24,488 bases of DNA from a virus: positions 1 through 24,488 of the IMG/VR virus record IMGVR_UViG_3300027833_000210; one strand, given 5' to 3'. Below, piece by piece: positions 8,118 through 14,880 of the stretch; position 1 is the first letter of the stretch; each line of letters opens with the position of its first letter. Made by a program: the position numbers and the translations under genes. The notes beneath the pieces are model-generated. The model made no database searches. It was not told the origin of the DNA and saw nothing but the letters and a program-made list of their open reading frames with translations.

Positions 8118-8553
8118 CTATCCACTCCGTCTTTTCAGATGCCAACCAAATATCCATTAATAGTACATAACAATTTAAAAACCGTATATACAGATACTCA
8201 TCTGTGTTTTCTGGCTTATTCTCTGTTACTACAAATACCTTTGATCGGTCATATTTAAAAAATAGCATTGGCTTTTGATCGCCACCCGCTGCTTGTACTA
8301 CAACTTTCTTCCACCATCTGATAATATTATTTGTCTTTGGTTGTGTAAATATTTTATCAGTTAATGGAGAGTCTTTGTAGTTCTTTACCTCTATACAATA
8401 ATGATTTCTCTGATTAGGGACATATAAGTCCCCTTTCAGGTATTCAAGAGCACCCGAGGCAGGTACTCTCTCAAACTTCAGTCCGGTCGCTTCTCTCAGC
8501 ATGTCCCTTACTAGGTACTCGCCTCTCGCTCCCTTTGCTCTCGAATCTACCAT
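8107..8553 (-). CDS. PD-(D/E)XK nuclease, Holliday-junction-resolvase-like
   Basis: A 148-residue single-domain nuclease. The N-terminal RAKGARGEYLVRDML supplies Glu12, followed by FERVPASG, KGDLYVP (Asp42) and CIEVKNYK (Glu55-x-Lys57). This is the E...D...ExK arrangement of Hjc/VRR-type PD-(D/E)XK enzymes. The likely role is resolving recombination or replication junctions, since the gene lies between SbcC and FEN. Restriction-like or other branched-DNA nuclease activity is also possible. The ATG follows GAGGAAGAAG. Its first 83 nt overlap a small ORF in another frame. Confidence 0.85.
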   Translation of the reverse strand: MVDSRAKGARGEYLVRDMLREATGLKFERVPASGALEYLKGDLYVPNQRNHYCIEVKNYKDSPLTDKIFTQPKTNNIIRWWKKVVVQAAGGDQKPMLFFKYDRSKVFVVTENKPENTDEYLYIRFLNCYVLLMDIWLASEKTEWIGGF

Positions 8554-8644
8554 CTTCTTCCTCTACTTCCGTTTCCGGCTCCACACTTAGTTCTTCTCTG
8601 GCTTTGATATGTCTCCACCACATTCTTCTGCGACCTGCACTCAT
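8471..8644 (-). CDS. Possible small charged protein (57 aa) between SbcC and the nuclease
   Basis: An ATG at 8644 follows GGAG with 5-nt spacing, 2 nt after the SbcC stop. It opens 57 codons starting MSAGRRRMWWRHIKAREE and ending RSDRTEV. The protein is very charged: a basic start, an acidic centre (EVEEEDG) and a basic tail. It fills the otherwise empty 93 nt before the nuclease gene and then overlaps it by 83 nt. The strong start signal supports translation, perhaps to keep ribosomes moving to the next Shine-Dalgarno. No family is recognised. The overlap means it could be non-functional. Confidence 0.5.
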   Translation of the reverse strand: MSAGRRRMWWRHIKAREELSVEPETEVEEEDGRFESKGSERRVPSKGHAERSDRTEV

Positions 8645-8646
8645 TA

Positions 8647-10440
8647 CTACTCCAATACGCTGATGTTGCCATCCTTAACTACCTCGATCTTCTCTAGGAG
8701 AGGGTGAGACCAACCATGTGATACTATGTAAGTATTTAAGTCTTCTCTCAGTAGAACCTCTACTAGCTTCTCTCTGCCTTGGTCATCGAGTACGTTAGTA
8801 ACTTCGTCTAAGAACAATATATTGATTTTAGACTTTGAAATACTACTCATTAGCTTTCTAATTGCTATCAAAGTAGCTGTATTTACTCTTGCAAGCTCAC
8901 CAGAAGAAAGAGCTAGAATGTCTACTACGTTACCGTTATCAGTGATCTCTACATTAAGTTTATCATTTGAAACAACAAACTCCAGAGTGAAGCGGCCATC
9001 AGAGAGCTCAGCTAAGTACTCGTTCGCCATTTCTTCTAGTTCACCTACTAGGTTTTCGATCTTATATGCTAACAATCCGTTCGTACTAAACGACTTCTTT
9101 AACACTGTAAGATTAGACTCTAACTTACTATTTTCTTCTAATTTGGAGCTATATTCTTCAAATTGAAATATAAACTCATCTGTCTGTTCTTGAATTACTT
9201 GTATACGAGTATTTAACCTTGTACGTCTTTCATTCTCTGCCGCATTTTCTTCCAACTGTTTCTTTGAGGCGCGTAATCTGTCTTGTACAGCAAACAGCTC
9301 GCTTTCCAACTCTGCCTGATCCAAGATAGTAGCAGGAAGTTCCTTTGAGAAAGAGCGTAGTAAATCTTCCCAATCCTTTCGAGCTTTATTATTACGCTCA
9401 AATTCCAGATTGTTTGCTTTAATTCTCTTAATCTCAGGGCCAATCACCATAGCTTTAGCGTGAGCAGTATCTTTCTTAGCTCGCTCTACTTCAATCATTG
9501 CCTTCTCTTCAGAAACATCAATAGATTGCTTACAAGTAGGGCACTCATCAGAAATTCGTTCTAATTTATCCAAAGTTCGTTGAGCACCCGCAGCGACTGC
9601 TTGTAAAGAACCTAACTCTGACTGTAATTCGTCATAGGATTCATACTGTGTAATAGTAGAACTCTGGATAGCGCCAATATCTATCTTGTCGAGCATCTTC
9701 TTATACTGATTATTGGTAGAGATTTTTTTATTTTTTTCGGAGATATTTTCAATCTCTATCGTTAAAGAACTTAAAGTCTTCTGATCTTCCGATGTATCAA
9801 TTTGTAAATCCAACATGGGTAGTATGTTGGTATCACTTAATTTATTATCTTCTAACCACTTTTCAACTGTTGCAAGTTTCCCTGCTATCGTAGAAGATAC
9901 TGATGCTACCTCTCTAGAGGCGCTCTTAAATACTTCAAACAGTTCAACGTACTTTTCTAGGTGCAATAGATCAATAAGAAACTTCTTACGATTTGCATCA
10001 GTAGCGGTTAAGAACTGTAAGCTCGCATTAGTATTCTGGTATACTAACTGCGAAAAGGTTTTAAAGTCTACTCCAAGAACTTCCTGCAAAGTCTTATAGG
10101 TATTAGTAGCCGTATGGCTAGAGATATCAGTACCATTCTTTTCGAGTTTTACTTTAATATTTGTTTTACGATTAACTGTAATTGCGTACCTGTCTGCATC
10201 TTTAGTAAAAGACAGGTAGATATTGTATCCGTCATTGATATAACGATTAGGTATGTCTGCTTTTTTAATACCTTTAGAGTTTTTGTTATACAGAGCTTCT
10301 TCAATGATTAACGGTATGGAGGACTTCCCCATACCGTTAGTACCAAGGATTTGTGTAACAGTATTATCATCTAATTGTAATTCATTACCAGAGCCATAAC
10401 TAAAGCAGTTATCCCATTTCAACGTTTGTAGTGTAATCAT
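8647..10440 (-). CDS. SbcC/Rad50-like recombination nuclease ATPase subunit (T4 gp46, T5 D13 type)
   Basis: ABC-type SMC-like ATPase that partners the SbcD nuclease encoded just upstream to process DNA ends for recombination-dependent replication. In order: Walker A GTNGMGKSS (33-41), a Q-loop region near 131-137, a first coiled-coil arm, the zinc-hook CPTC (300-303), a second coiled-coil arm (about 310-450), signature LSSGE (511-515), Walker B ILFLDEV (541-547) and an H-loop His575 in YIVSHGWS. The length of 597 aa is usual for phage forms with short arms. The ATG overlaps the SbcD 3' end by 32 nt, which supports balanced synthesis of the two subunits. Confidence 0.96.
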   Translation of the reverse strand: MITLQTLKWDNCFSYGSGNELQLDDNTVTQILGTNGMGKSSIPLIIEEALYNKNSKGIKKADIPNRYINDGYNIYLSFTKDADRYAITVNRKTNIKVKLEKNGTDISSHTATNTYKTLQEVLGVDFKTFSQLVYQNTNASLQFLTATDANRKKFLIDLLHLEKYVELFEVFKSASREVASVSSTIAGKLATVEKWLEDNKLSDTNILPMLDLQIDTSEDQKTLSSLTIEIENISEKNKKISTNNQYKKMLDKIDIGAIQSSTITQYESYDELQSELGSLQAVAAGAQRTLDKLERISDECPTCKQSIDVSEEKAMIEVERAKKDTAHAKAMVIGPEIKRIKANNLEFERNNKARKDWEDLLRSFSKELPATILDQAELESELFAVQDRLRASKKQLEENAAENERRTRLNTRIQVIQEQTDEFIFQFEEYSSKLEENSKLESNLTVLKKSFSTNGLLAYKIENLVGELEEMANEYLAELSDGRFTLEFVVSNDKLNVEITDNGNVVDILALSSGELARVNTATLIAIRKLMSSISKSKINILFLDEVTNVLDDQGREKLVEVLLREDLNTYIVSHGWSHPLLEKIEVVKDGNISVLE

Positions 10441-11368
10441 TGTATGTTCCTATGATGTCTGGTATTTTATCGGTATTGATTTCAAGTATGTAGGTTAAGT
10501 ACTCTGCTAACTCGTCCTGGACTGACATATCTTTGTCCATTATTAGTGATGCTTCTGACTTTCGTACTACTACTTTCTTATCTAGCAGCTCTGAGTTCTT
10601 TACGTTTGCTAGATCTTGTATGTCGCCTTCTACTTCGTATATCGTGTGATCAAAATCAGTAGGTAACATATCAGCTTCGTCTGTTACTGTTTTTCTTATA
10701 AGCTGTGGTAAGTTGAACTCTTCCCACATCCAGCTCCAGTCTCTTTCATTGATTAGCAAATATCCAGTCTTTACCCTATTTCTATGAAAGGATGTAGTCA
10801 TAGGACTACCTGGATATATAATATTTCTTTGTGTATTGCTGTGAGAGTGCAAGTCTCCTGCAAACACAACAGGGAAGTCTTCAAATAAGTCTAAGTCAAC
10901 TTCCGGTTTTACGTGCGGTGGTATCTCTCCTCGAACGTGGGTGAACAGAGGCTGCGTCGTATCAAAGTGATCAATGCTACCTTTCTTGTGCAAATCTGCG
11001 TAAGGCAATATGCCATAACCTAAATCTGCGTCAACATATGATATATCTACTACGTTGATCAAAGGATTAATATCTCTAGAAACCTGCTTTAGCTGTGTAA
11101 AGAATGTCTTATTCTTCTTAGTCGCTTCATGGTTTCCGTCATAGATAATTGTTGGAATCTTTACTCCACGAATAAACCTGAAGTAAAGCTCTAACTCTTC
11201 CATATTCGGAAGACGATCAAAGAGATCGCCTCCGATTATGTGCATATCACAGTCTTTTTCTAGTGCGTACACTTGGTCAAAGAACATTTGATAACGGTTT
11301 GTAGCCCACTTAACTGGGACATTCTTCTGTCCCAGTTTGATGTGCCAGTCAGCCGTGAATAATATCAT
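10409..11368 (-). CDS. SbcD/Mre11-like nuclease subunit (T4 gp47, T5 D12 type)
   Basis: Calcineurin-like metallophosphoesterase, the nuclease half of the SbcCD complex. The metal-binding blocks are DWH (Asp7, His9), GGDLFDR (Asp48), GNHE (Asn79-His80-Glu81), FTH (His144) and GDLHSHS (171-177). They come in the standard order. At 319 residues it has a capping region and a C-terminal SbcC-binding part (about 230-319). The start overlaps the SSB stop by 4 nt (ATGA). Substrates are DNA ends and hairpins, by family knowledge. Confidence 0.96.
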   Translation of the reverse strand: MILFTADWHIKLGQKNVPVKWATNRYQMFFDQVYALEKDCDMHIIGGDLFDRLPNMEELELYFRFIRGVKIPTIIYDGNHEATKKNKTFFTQLKQVSRDINPLINVVDISYVDADLGYGILPYADLHKKGSIDHFDTTQPLFTHVRGEIPPHVKPEVDLDLFEDFPVVFAGDLHSHSNTQRNIIYPGSPMTTSFHRNRVKTGYLLINERDWSWMWEEFNLPQLIRKTVTDEADMLPTDFDHTIYEVEGDIQDLANVKNSELLDKKVVVRKSEASLIMDKDMSVQDELAEYLTYILEINTDKIPDIIGTYNDYTTNVEMG

Positions 11369-11997
11369 CCTACGTTGAACTCAGCATCAAGTGCTTCGTC
11401 ATCAGTCTCGTTGCCGTGGTTACGAACACGATCTAACAGCTCTTTCTGAGCGTCAGCAGTTGGACGAGGCATAACGTCATCCATAGACTTCAGGTCAGCA
11501 ATAGAAGCCAGCTCAGTCTCTGTAAGAGCACGAGGCTTGCACTTCAGTGCTTGTAGTTGATATTCTACGTTGTAAGGTAACGGGCCAGTCTTAACACGCT
11601 TGAAGGAAATATCCCAACCAGTGTTAACATCAGTAGGGTCGCCTAAGTCTTCTGCAGCAGTAATAATTTGCTCCCACAGCTTCTTCTTAAGATTTGCTAC
11701 TTTGACTTTGCCATCGCTTGGGTCAATTACTTGACAAGCGTAGCTCCAGCCACATTTAAGATCAGGATAGTACTCGCGTACCCAGTCTTGCTCTTTGTTA
11801 TTGAATCGCTCAGAGTTTCTATCAAAAGATAGACACTCCATAGGAATGTTTTTGTCGTTCTCACCGCTGATCCAGTATACATAACGTGCAAGAATGTCGC
11901 CAACTACGCGCATTTTGTTGTCACCGTCTTTGTACTGAAAGGTTGAGATTGAGGATTTTTGGGCTCCGCCCGTTTGCTTATTGAATGATAATGCCAT
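11365..11997 (-). CDS. gp32-like single-stranded DNA-binding protein
   Basis: The 210-residue layout matches phage gp32-type SSBs: a short basic/polar N-terminus (MALSFNKQTGG), then an OB-like core with FQYKDGDNKMRVV, YVYWISG and ECLSFDR, and aromatic/basic strands through KKKLWEQI (104-111), TGWDISFKR (126-134) and YNVEYQLQALK (142-152). An acidic tail (TDDEALDAEF, 198-207), the usual partner-binding tip, closes it. No clear zinc site like that of T4 gp32 is visible. It would coat ssDNA for the replisome and SbcCD. It overlaps the upstream gene by 1 nt (TAATG) and SbcD by 4 nt. I infer the family from layout and motifs, not from an alignment. Confidence 0.82.
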   Translation of the reverse strand: MALSFNKQTGGAQKSSISTFQYKDGDNKMRVVGDILARYVYWISGENDKNIPMECLSFDRNSERFNNKEQDWVREYYPDLKCGWSYACQVIDPSDGKVKVANLKKKLWEQIITAAEDLGDPTDVNTGWDISFKRVKTGPLPYNVEYQLQALKCKPRALTETELASIADLKSMDDVMPRPTADAQKELLDRVRNHGNETDDEALDAEFNVG

Positions 11998-12398
11998 TAG
12001 TGTATAGTCTCCAGTGTGACTTCTTCATAGATCAACGTTATTTCGTCTTCTAGTACTATGAGTAGCCTGTTGTCGTTAATTTCGTCAAGAGGCACAGGAC
12101 AATGTAGTGCGTCTAACGTAGTTTTGTTTGTGGCTATATATTCCGCCGTACTTCGTAGAGAAGCCAAAGCATAGTAAATAGCTAGTTCTTTTTGTGTATA
12201 CTTATATGCATGGTACAGTAAGAAATCTCCGTGGAGGAGAAAGCTATCGCCTGCAAAGTTTTTACTAGAATATTTATAAATAGGGTCAAACTTGTTGCGC
12301 GGTACTTGTTGCTTTATTAGCATTTCCATTATCGTGGTGCAAGTCGCAATATTACCGTTTGCCGTATCAAAAACCTTCTTCCAATCAAATAAGAGCAT
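11997..12398 (-). CDS. Conserved phage protein of unknown function next to SSB (133 aa)
   Basis: The frame can be read back to a TTG at 12428, but that TTG is the -35 of a consensus promoter and lies upstream of transcription. The ATG at 12398 (MLLFDWKKVFD) is the best protein start, yet it directly follows the -10 box and has no Shine-Dalgarno. The protein looks globular and soluble: a Trp/Phe-rich N-terminus, a basic middle (QQVPRNKFDPIYKYSSKNF), a helical Tyr/Ala-rich part (about 60-90) and an acidic C-terminal half. There are no catalytic motifs I know. Its place directly before SSB and SbcD suggests a replication or recombination accessory, by context only. Confidence 0.72.
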   Translation of the reverse strand: MLLFDWKKVFDTANGNIATCTTIMEMLIKQQVPRNKFDPIYKYSSKNFAGDSFLLHGDFLLYHAYKYTQKELAIYYALASLRSTAEYIATNKTTLDALHCPVPLDEINDNRLLIVLEDEITLIYEEVTLETIH

Positions 12399-12399
12399 A

Positions 12400-12428
12400 A
12401 TTATACTGTATTTTAACCAAGTTGTCAA
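12400..12428 (-). promoter_or_regulatory. Sigma70 promoter P1 (TTGACA-17-TATAAT)
   Basis: The -35 TTGACA (12423-12428) and -10 TATAAT (12400-12405) are both perfect consensus with a 17-nt spacer. An A/T-rich tract upstream (TTTAAAAAAATAATTC) may act as an UP element and begins at the stop of the SF2 helicase gene. It should drive the SSB-SbcDC-FEN-RNR operon from about 12393, which lies inside the downstream reading frame. Confidence 0.88.
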
Positions 12429-12439
12429 GAATTATTTTT

Positions 12440-13723
12440 TTAAAGGTACTTCATTTCCCAACCCTGCTTCATATAGAACCCAACACGATTGGAGGCTTGT
12501 TTTCGAGCCGTATTTCCCCTCAAGTGTATATCTATTATAACAGGATCTATCTTACCTTCCTTTTTGCGAATCACTCGTCCCACAAGCTGCGTGAGTAGTG
12601 GCTCATTGTTCACAGGTGTACCAAGTATTAAGCAGCTTAGTGTGTCAACTGATATACCCTCGGAGAAAATTGCCTGCGTTCCGTAGAGAACATTTGCGTC
12701 CCCGTAGAGAACTTCATCTACTAGTGTCTCTCTGTCTTCGTGAGAAACATCTCCTGTCACACATACTGCTCTGTCTCCGGTAAGCTCCGCACAGGCTTTG
12801 AGAAAACTTACCCTGTCACTTACTACTAGAACTTTATGCCCTCTTGCGGCGTAGGCCGCAGCCAGCATTGCTACTGTATGTCTGTATTCTTCATCATTCG
12901 AGAGCGCAGTAACTCTGTTTGCCCAAGGTGTCTTAGCACCATCCATAAAACGTATCTCTGACGGTACAATGTGTACTGTAGGGGTCATATAGTTTTCTTT
13001 GGGTGGTTTAAAAAGAGTATTACCAAAGTAATCTCTGAATACAACGTGTTTACCATCCTTTCTTTCTATAGTTCCCGATAGCCCTATCTTATATCTACAG
13101 TAGTTTGTATCTAAAATTTTACTAAAAGTCGGACTACTAACATGGTGCATCTCATCTAGGATGATGGTACCGAACTCTTTACGAATCTTGTCTATATTTC
13201 GGTATAAGCTCTGAGTATTCCCAATGACGATAGGAGAATCAAGTTCAAACTTACCACTACCAATGATTCCGGCCGTAATTCCAAATACTTTTTCCACTTC
13301 TTTAGCCCACTGATTACGCAAAGCTACAGTATGGGTAACAACAAGTGTTTTTTGACCTAATTTACCTGCGATTGCAAGACCTGTAAAAGTCTTTCCCCAA
13401 CTGACCCATGCGTTGATTATAGCGTTGTCTTCGATTGCGTCATATACGTCTTGCTGGCTCTTTCGTAGCTCAAACTTAAACTCAGGAAAGTCCACAGGCT
13501 TATTAATCCGCCGATCAACAATTTCATAGTGCTCAGGGATCAAATCCGTGCGCCCTATAGGTAAGGATACGAGGCCATTACGAATAATGCCCATATTCTT
13601 AATCATTTCTGGCGGATCTAATGGATTGTGCGTAGGAATAGCATAGGTAAGTTCTTTGTCGATCTTATCCTGCAACTCGGCGGTGCAATCCATGTAAATT
13701 CTGTGGCTTATAACTGCTTTCAT
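12440..13723 (-). CDS. SF2 DNA helicase (T5 D10 / UvsW-like)
   Basis: ATP-dependent DNA helicase or translocase, likely for branch migration or replication restart. Two RecA-like domains are visible. Domain 1 has a Q-like RKSQQ (87-91), the motif I segment VSWGKT (107-112), TLVVTHTVALRNQW (motif Ia), DEMHH (190-194, motif II) and GLSGT (214-218, motif III). Domain 2 has KVLVVSDR (297-304), GTQAIFSEGISV (348-359, motif V) and QLVGRVIRKK (379-388, motif VI). Motif I is non-standard: the first Gly of GxxxxGKT is Ala105 and bulky Trp106/Trp109 flank the loop. Its ATG overlaps the PhoH stop (ATGA). The length of 427 aa is typical for phage members. Confidence 0.93.
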   Translation of the reverse strand: MKAVISHRIYMDCTAELQDKIDKELTYAIPTHNPLDPPEMIKNMGIIRNGLVSLPIGRTDLIPEHYEIVDRRINKPVDFPEFKFELRKSQQDVYDAIEDNAIINAWVSWGKTFTGLAIAGKLGQKTLVVTHTVALRNQWAKEVEKVFGITAGIIGSGKFELDSPIVIGNTQSLYRNIDKIRKEFGTIILDEMHHVSSPTFSKILDTNYCRYKIGLSGTIERKDGKHVVFRDYFGNTLFKPPKENYMTPTVHIVPSEIRFMDGAKTPWANRVTALSNDEEYRHTVAMLAAAYAARGHKVLVVSDRVSFLKACAELTGDRAVCVTGDVSHEDRETLVDEVLYGDANVLYGTQAIFSEGISVDTLSCLILGTPVNNEPLLTQLVGRVIRKKEGKIDPVIIDIHLRGNTARKQASNRVGFYMKQGWEMKYL

Positions 13724-14379
13724 AGTTCTAGTTCATTCTTAGCAATAATGTAGGACTTAACAAAGTCGGATCTAACGATATCTTCCACTTCGAACTCAAT
13801 AAAGGTAAATACATCCATACGCTTCAACACTCTAATAAAGTCTTTTAAGCCGTTACCTTTTAAGTCAGCCTGTCTAAAGTCTCCACAGAACATAACTCTA
13901 CAATTCTCGCCCATTCGGGTAATAATTGAGTCTAGTTCGTGAAAAGACATATTCTGGCACTCATCAATAAGAATAATAGCATCTCTAAGAGTAATTCCGC
14001 GAATAAAAGAAGTAGTCATAAACTCTACTAAGTTTTTCTGTTTTAGTATTTCGTAGGCATCGCCTCTACCGAACAGATCATTAGCAATATCTTTATAAGG
14101 TTCTTCATAAACAGACGCTTTTTCTTTGTCTGTCCCCGGCAAAAAGCCGATATCTCTAGTAGGTACTGCGCTTCGTATAATTACAAGCTTTTGATAGTCT
14201 CCTTTCGCCATATCATCAAATGCTAGATAGGACGAGATGAAGGTTTTTCCTGTTCCTGCTAATCCGTGCAGTACAAGATGCTTATTAGACTCAAATGCTT
14301 TGAGCTGGTTTCTTGTTAAAGGTTCTATTTCTCTCAGGTCAAAATTAACCCCTGATAAAGTTTTTCTTTTCTTAGCCAT
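13720..14379 (-). CDS. phoH: PhoH-like P-loop ATPase
   Basis: RecA-fold ATPase related to the C-terminal domain of bacterial PhoH and frequent in marine phages. Features are NQLKAFES (24-31), Walker A GLAGTGKT (39-46), the IIRSAVPTRDIGFLPG block (67-82), Walker B IILIDECQN (135-143), sensor GDFRQ (166-170) and an Arg-finger-like DIVRS (200-204). At 219 residues it lacks the N-terminal PIN domain of PhoH2 types. The biochemical role is unsettled for the family; RNA or DNA helicase-like functions and phosphate stress have been proposed. Its place between polymerase and helicase suggests a nucleic-acid role here. The start lies 3 nt after the previous stop with only a weak Shine-Dalgarno, so translation probably depends on coupling. 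Confidence 0.93.
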   Translation of the reverse strand: MAKKRKTLSGVNFDLREIEPLTRNQLKAFESNKHLVLHGLAGTGKTFISSYLAFDDMAKGDYQKLVIIRSAVPTRDIGFLPGTDKEKASVYEEPYKDIANDLFGRGDAYEILKQKNLVEFMTTSFIRGITLRDAIILIDECQNMSFHELDSIITRMGENCRVMFCGDFRQADLKGNGLKDFIRVLKRMDVFTFIEFEVEDIVRSDFVKSYIIAKNELEL

Positions 14380-14382
14380 ATA

Positions 14383-14880
14383 TTATACTTTCTTTCTGGT
14401 ATCTTTGAGTTTCGTCTCCGAATACTCGTAAAGCACCCACGGTAATCCATGTAAGTGCAGAACCCCAGCCCAAGTATATCCATCCTCGGGTGGGCGTGGC
14501 ACGGTAAAAGGGCTGTTGTGACCTTTTATCCATATTAGTGAGGCAGAATCTTTTTGCTCCACTCTTTTAATTTTTAAGTATCTCAATTGTGCAAATCGAG
14601 TCTTTTCGTACATAAAAGGACTACCTGTATTATCTATAAAATGTCTGGTACTCTGTTTTAGTATCCCATTGTACGAAGAGATCATTCTTTTTAAAGGAAA
14701 AAGGTCTTTATGAGGTGTCTGCATACGCCTTGCCCCTAAAGTTTTTCCTTCTTGATTTTTATCATCTACTACTTGATCTTCAAGCAAAAGTAAACCATCC
14801 TGTATCTCCCAGAGACCCGAAGGTAATAAGAATACAGGAAAGTTTACAAGTTTTCGAATATTACGATATGTGATCGCCAT
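14383..14880 (-). CDS. Conserved phage protein of unknown function in the replisome operon (165 aa)
   Basis: The frame opens at 14934, but ATG 14880 (MAITYRNIRKLVNFPVF) is the more natural start: it sits near the polymerase stop (20-nt overlap) with a GAG upstream. The protein is basic and mixed alpha/beta, with patches FLLPSGLWEI (17-26), LGARRMQTPH (48-57), FIDNTGSPF (81-89), YLKIKRVEQ (101-109), TVPRPPEDGYTWAGVL (126-141) and LPWVLYEY (146-153). No metal-binding or nucleotide motif is evident. Conservation-like aromatic/Gly blocks and the location between polymerase and PhoH suggest a replication accessory, without evidence for a specific role. Confidence 0.78.
   Translation of the reverse strand: MAITYRNIRKLVNFPVFLLPSGLWEIQDGLLLLEDQVVDDKNQEGKTLGARRMQTPHKDLFPLKRMISSYNGILKQSTRHFIDNTGSPFMYEKTRFAQLRYLKIKRVEQKDSASLIWIKGHNSPFTVPRPPEDGYTWAGVLHLHGLPWVLYEYSETKLKDTRKKV

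Noticed and set aside
12399-12428. TTG at 12428 as the start of the unknown gene before SSB
   Set aside because: This TTG is the -35 box of a consensus promoter and has no Shine-Dalgarno; the encoded residues are promoter bases read as codons.
14384-14389. TATAAT-like sequence before phoH as a promoter
   Set aside because: No -35-like hexamer is found at proper spacing on the - strand, and the shared promoter flanks are absent.
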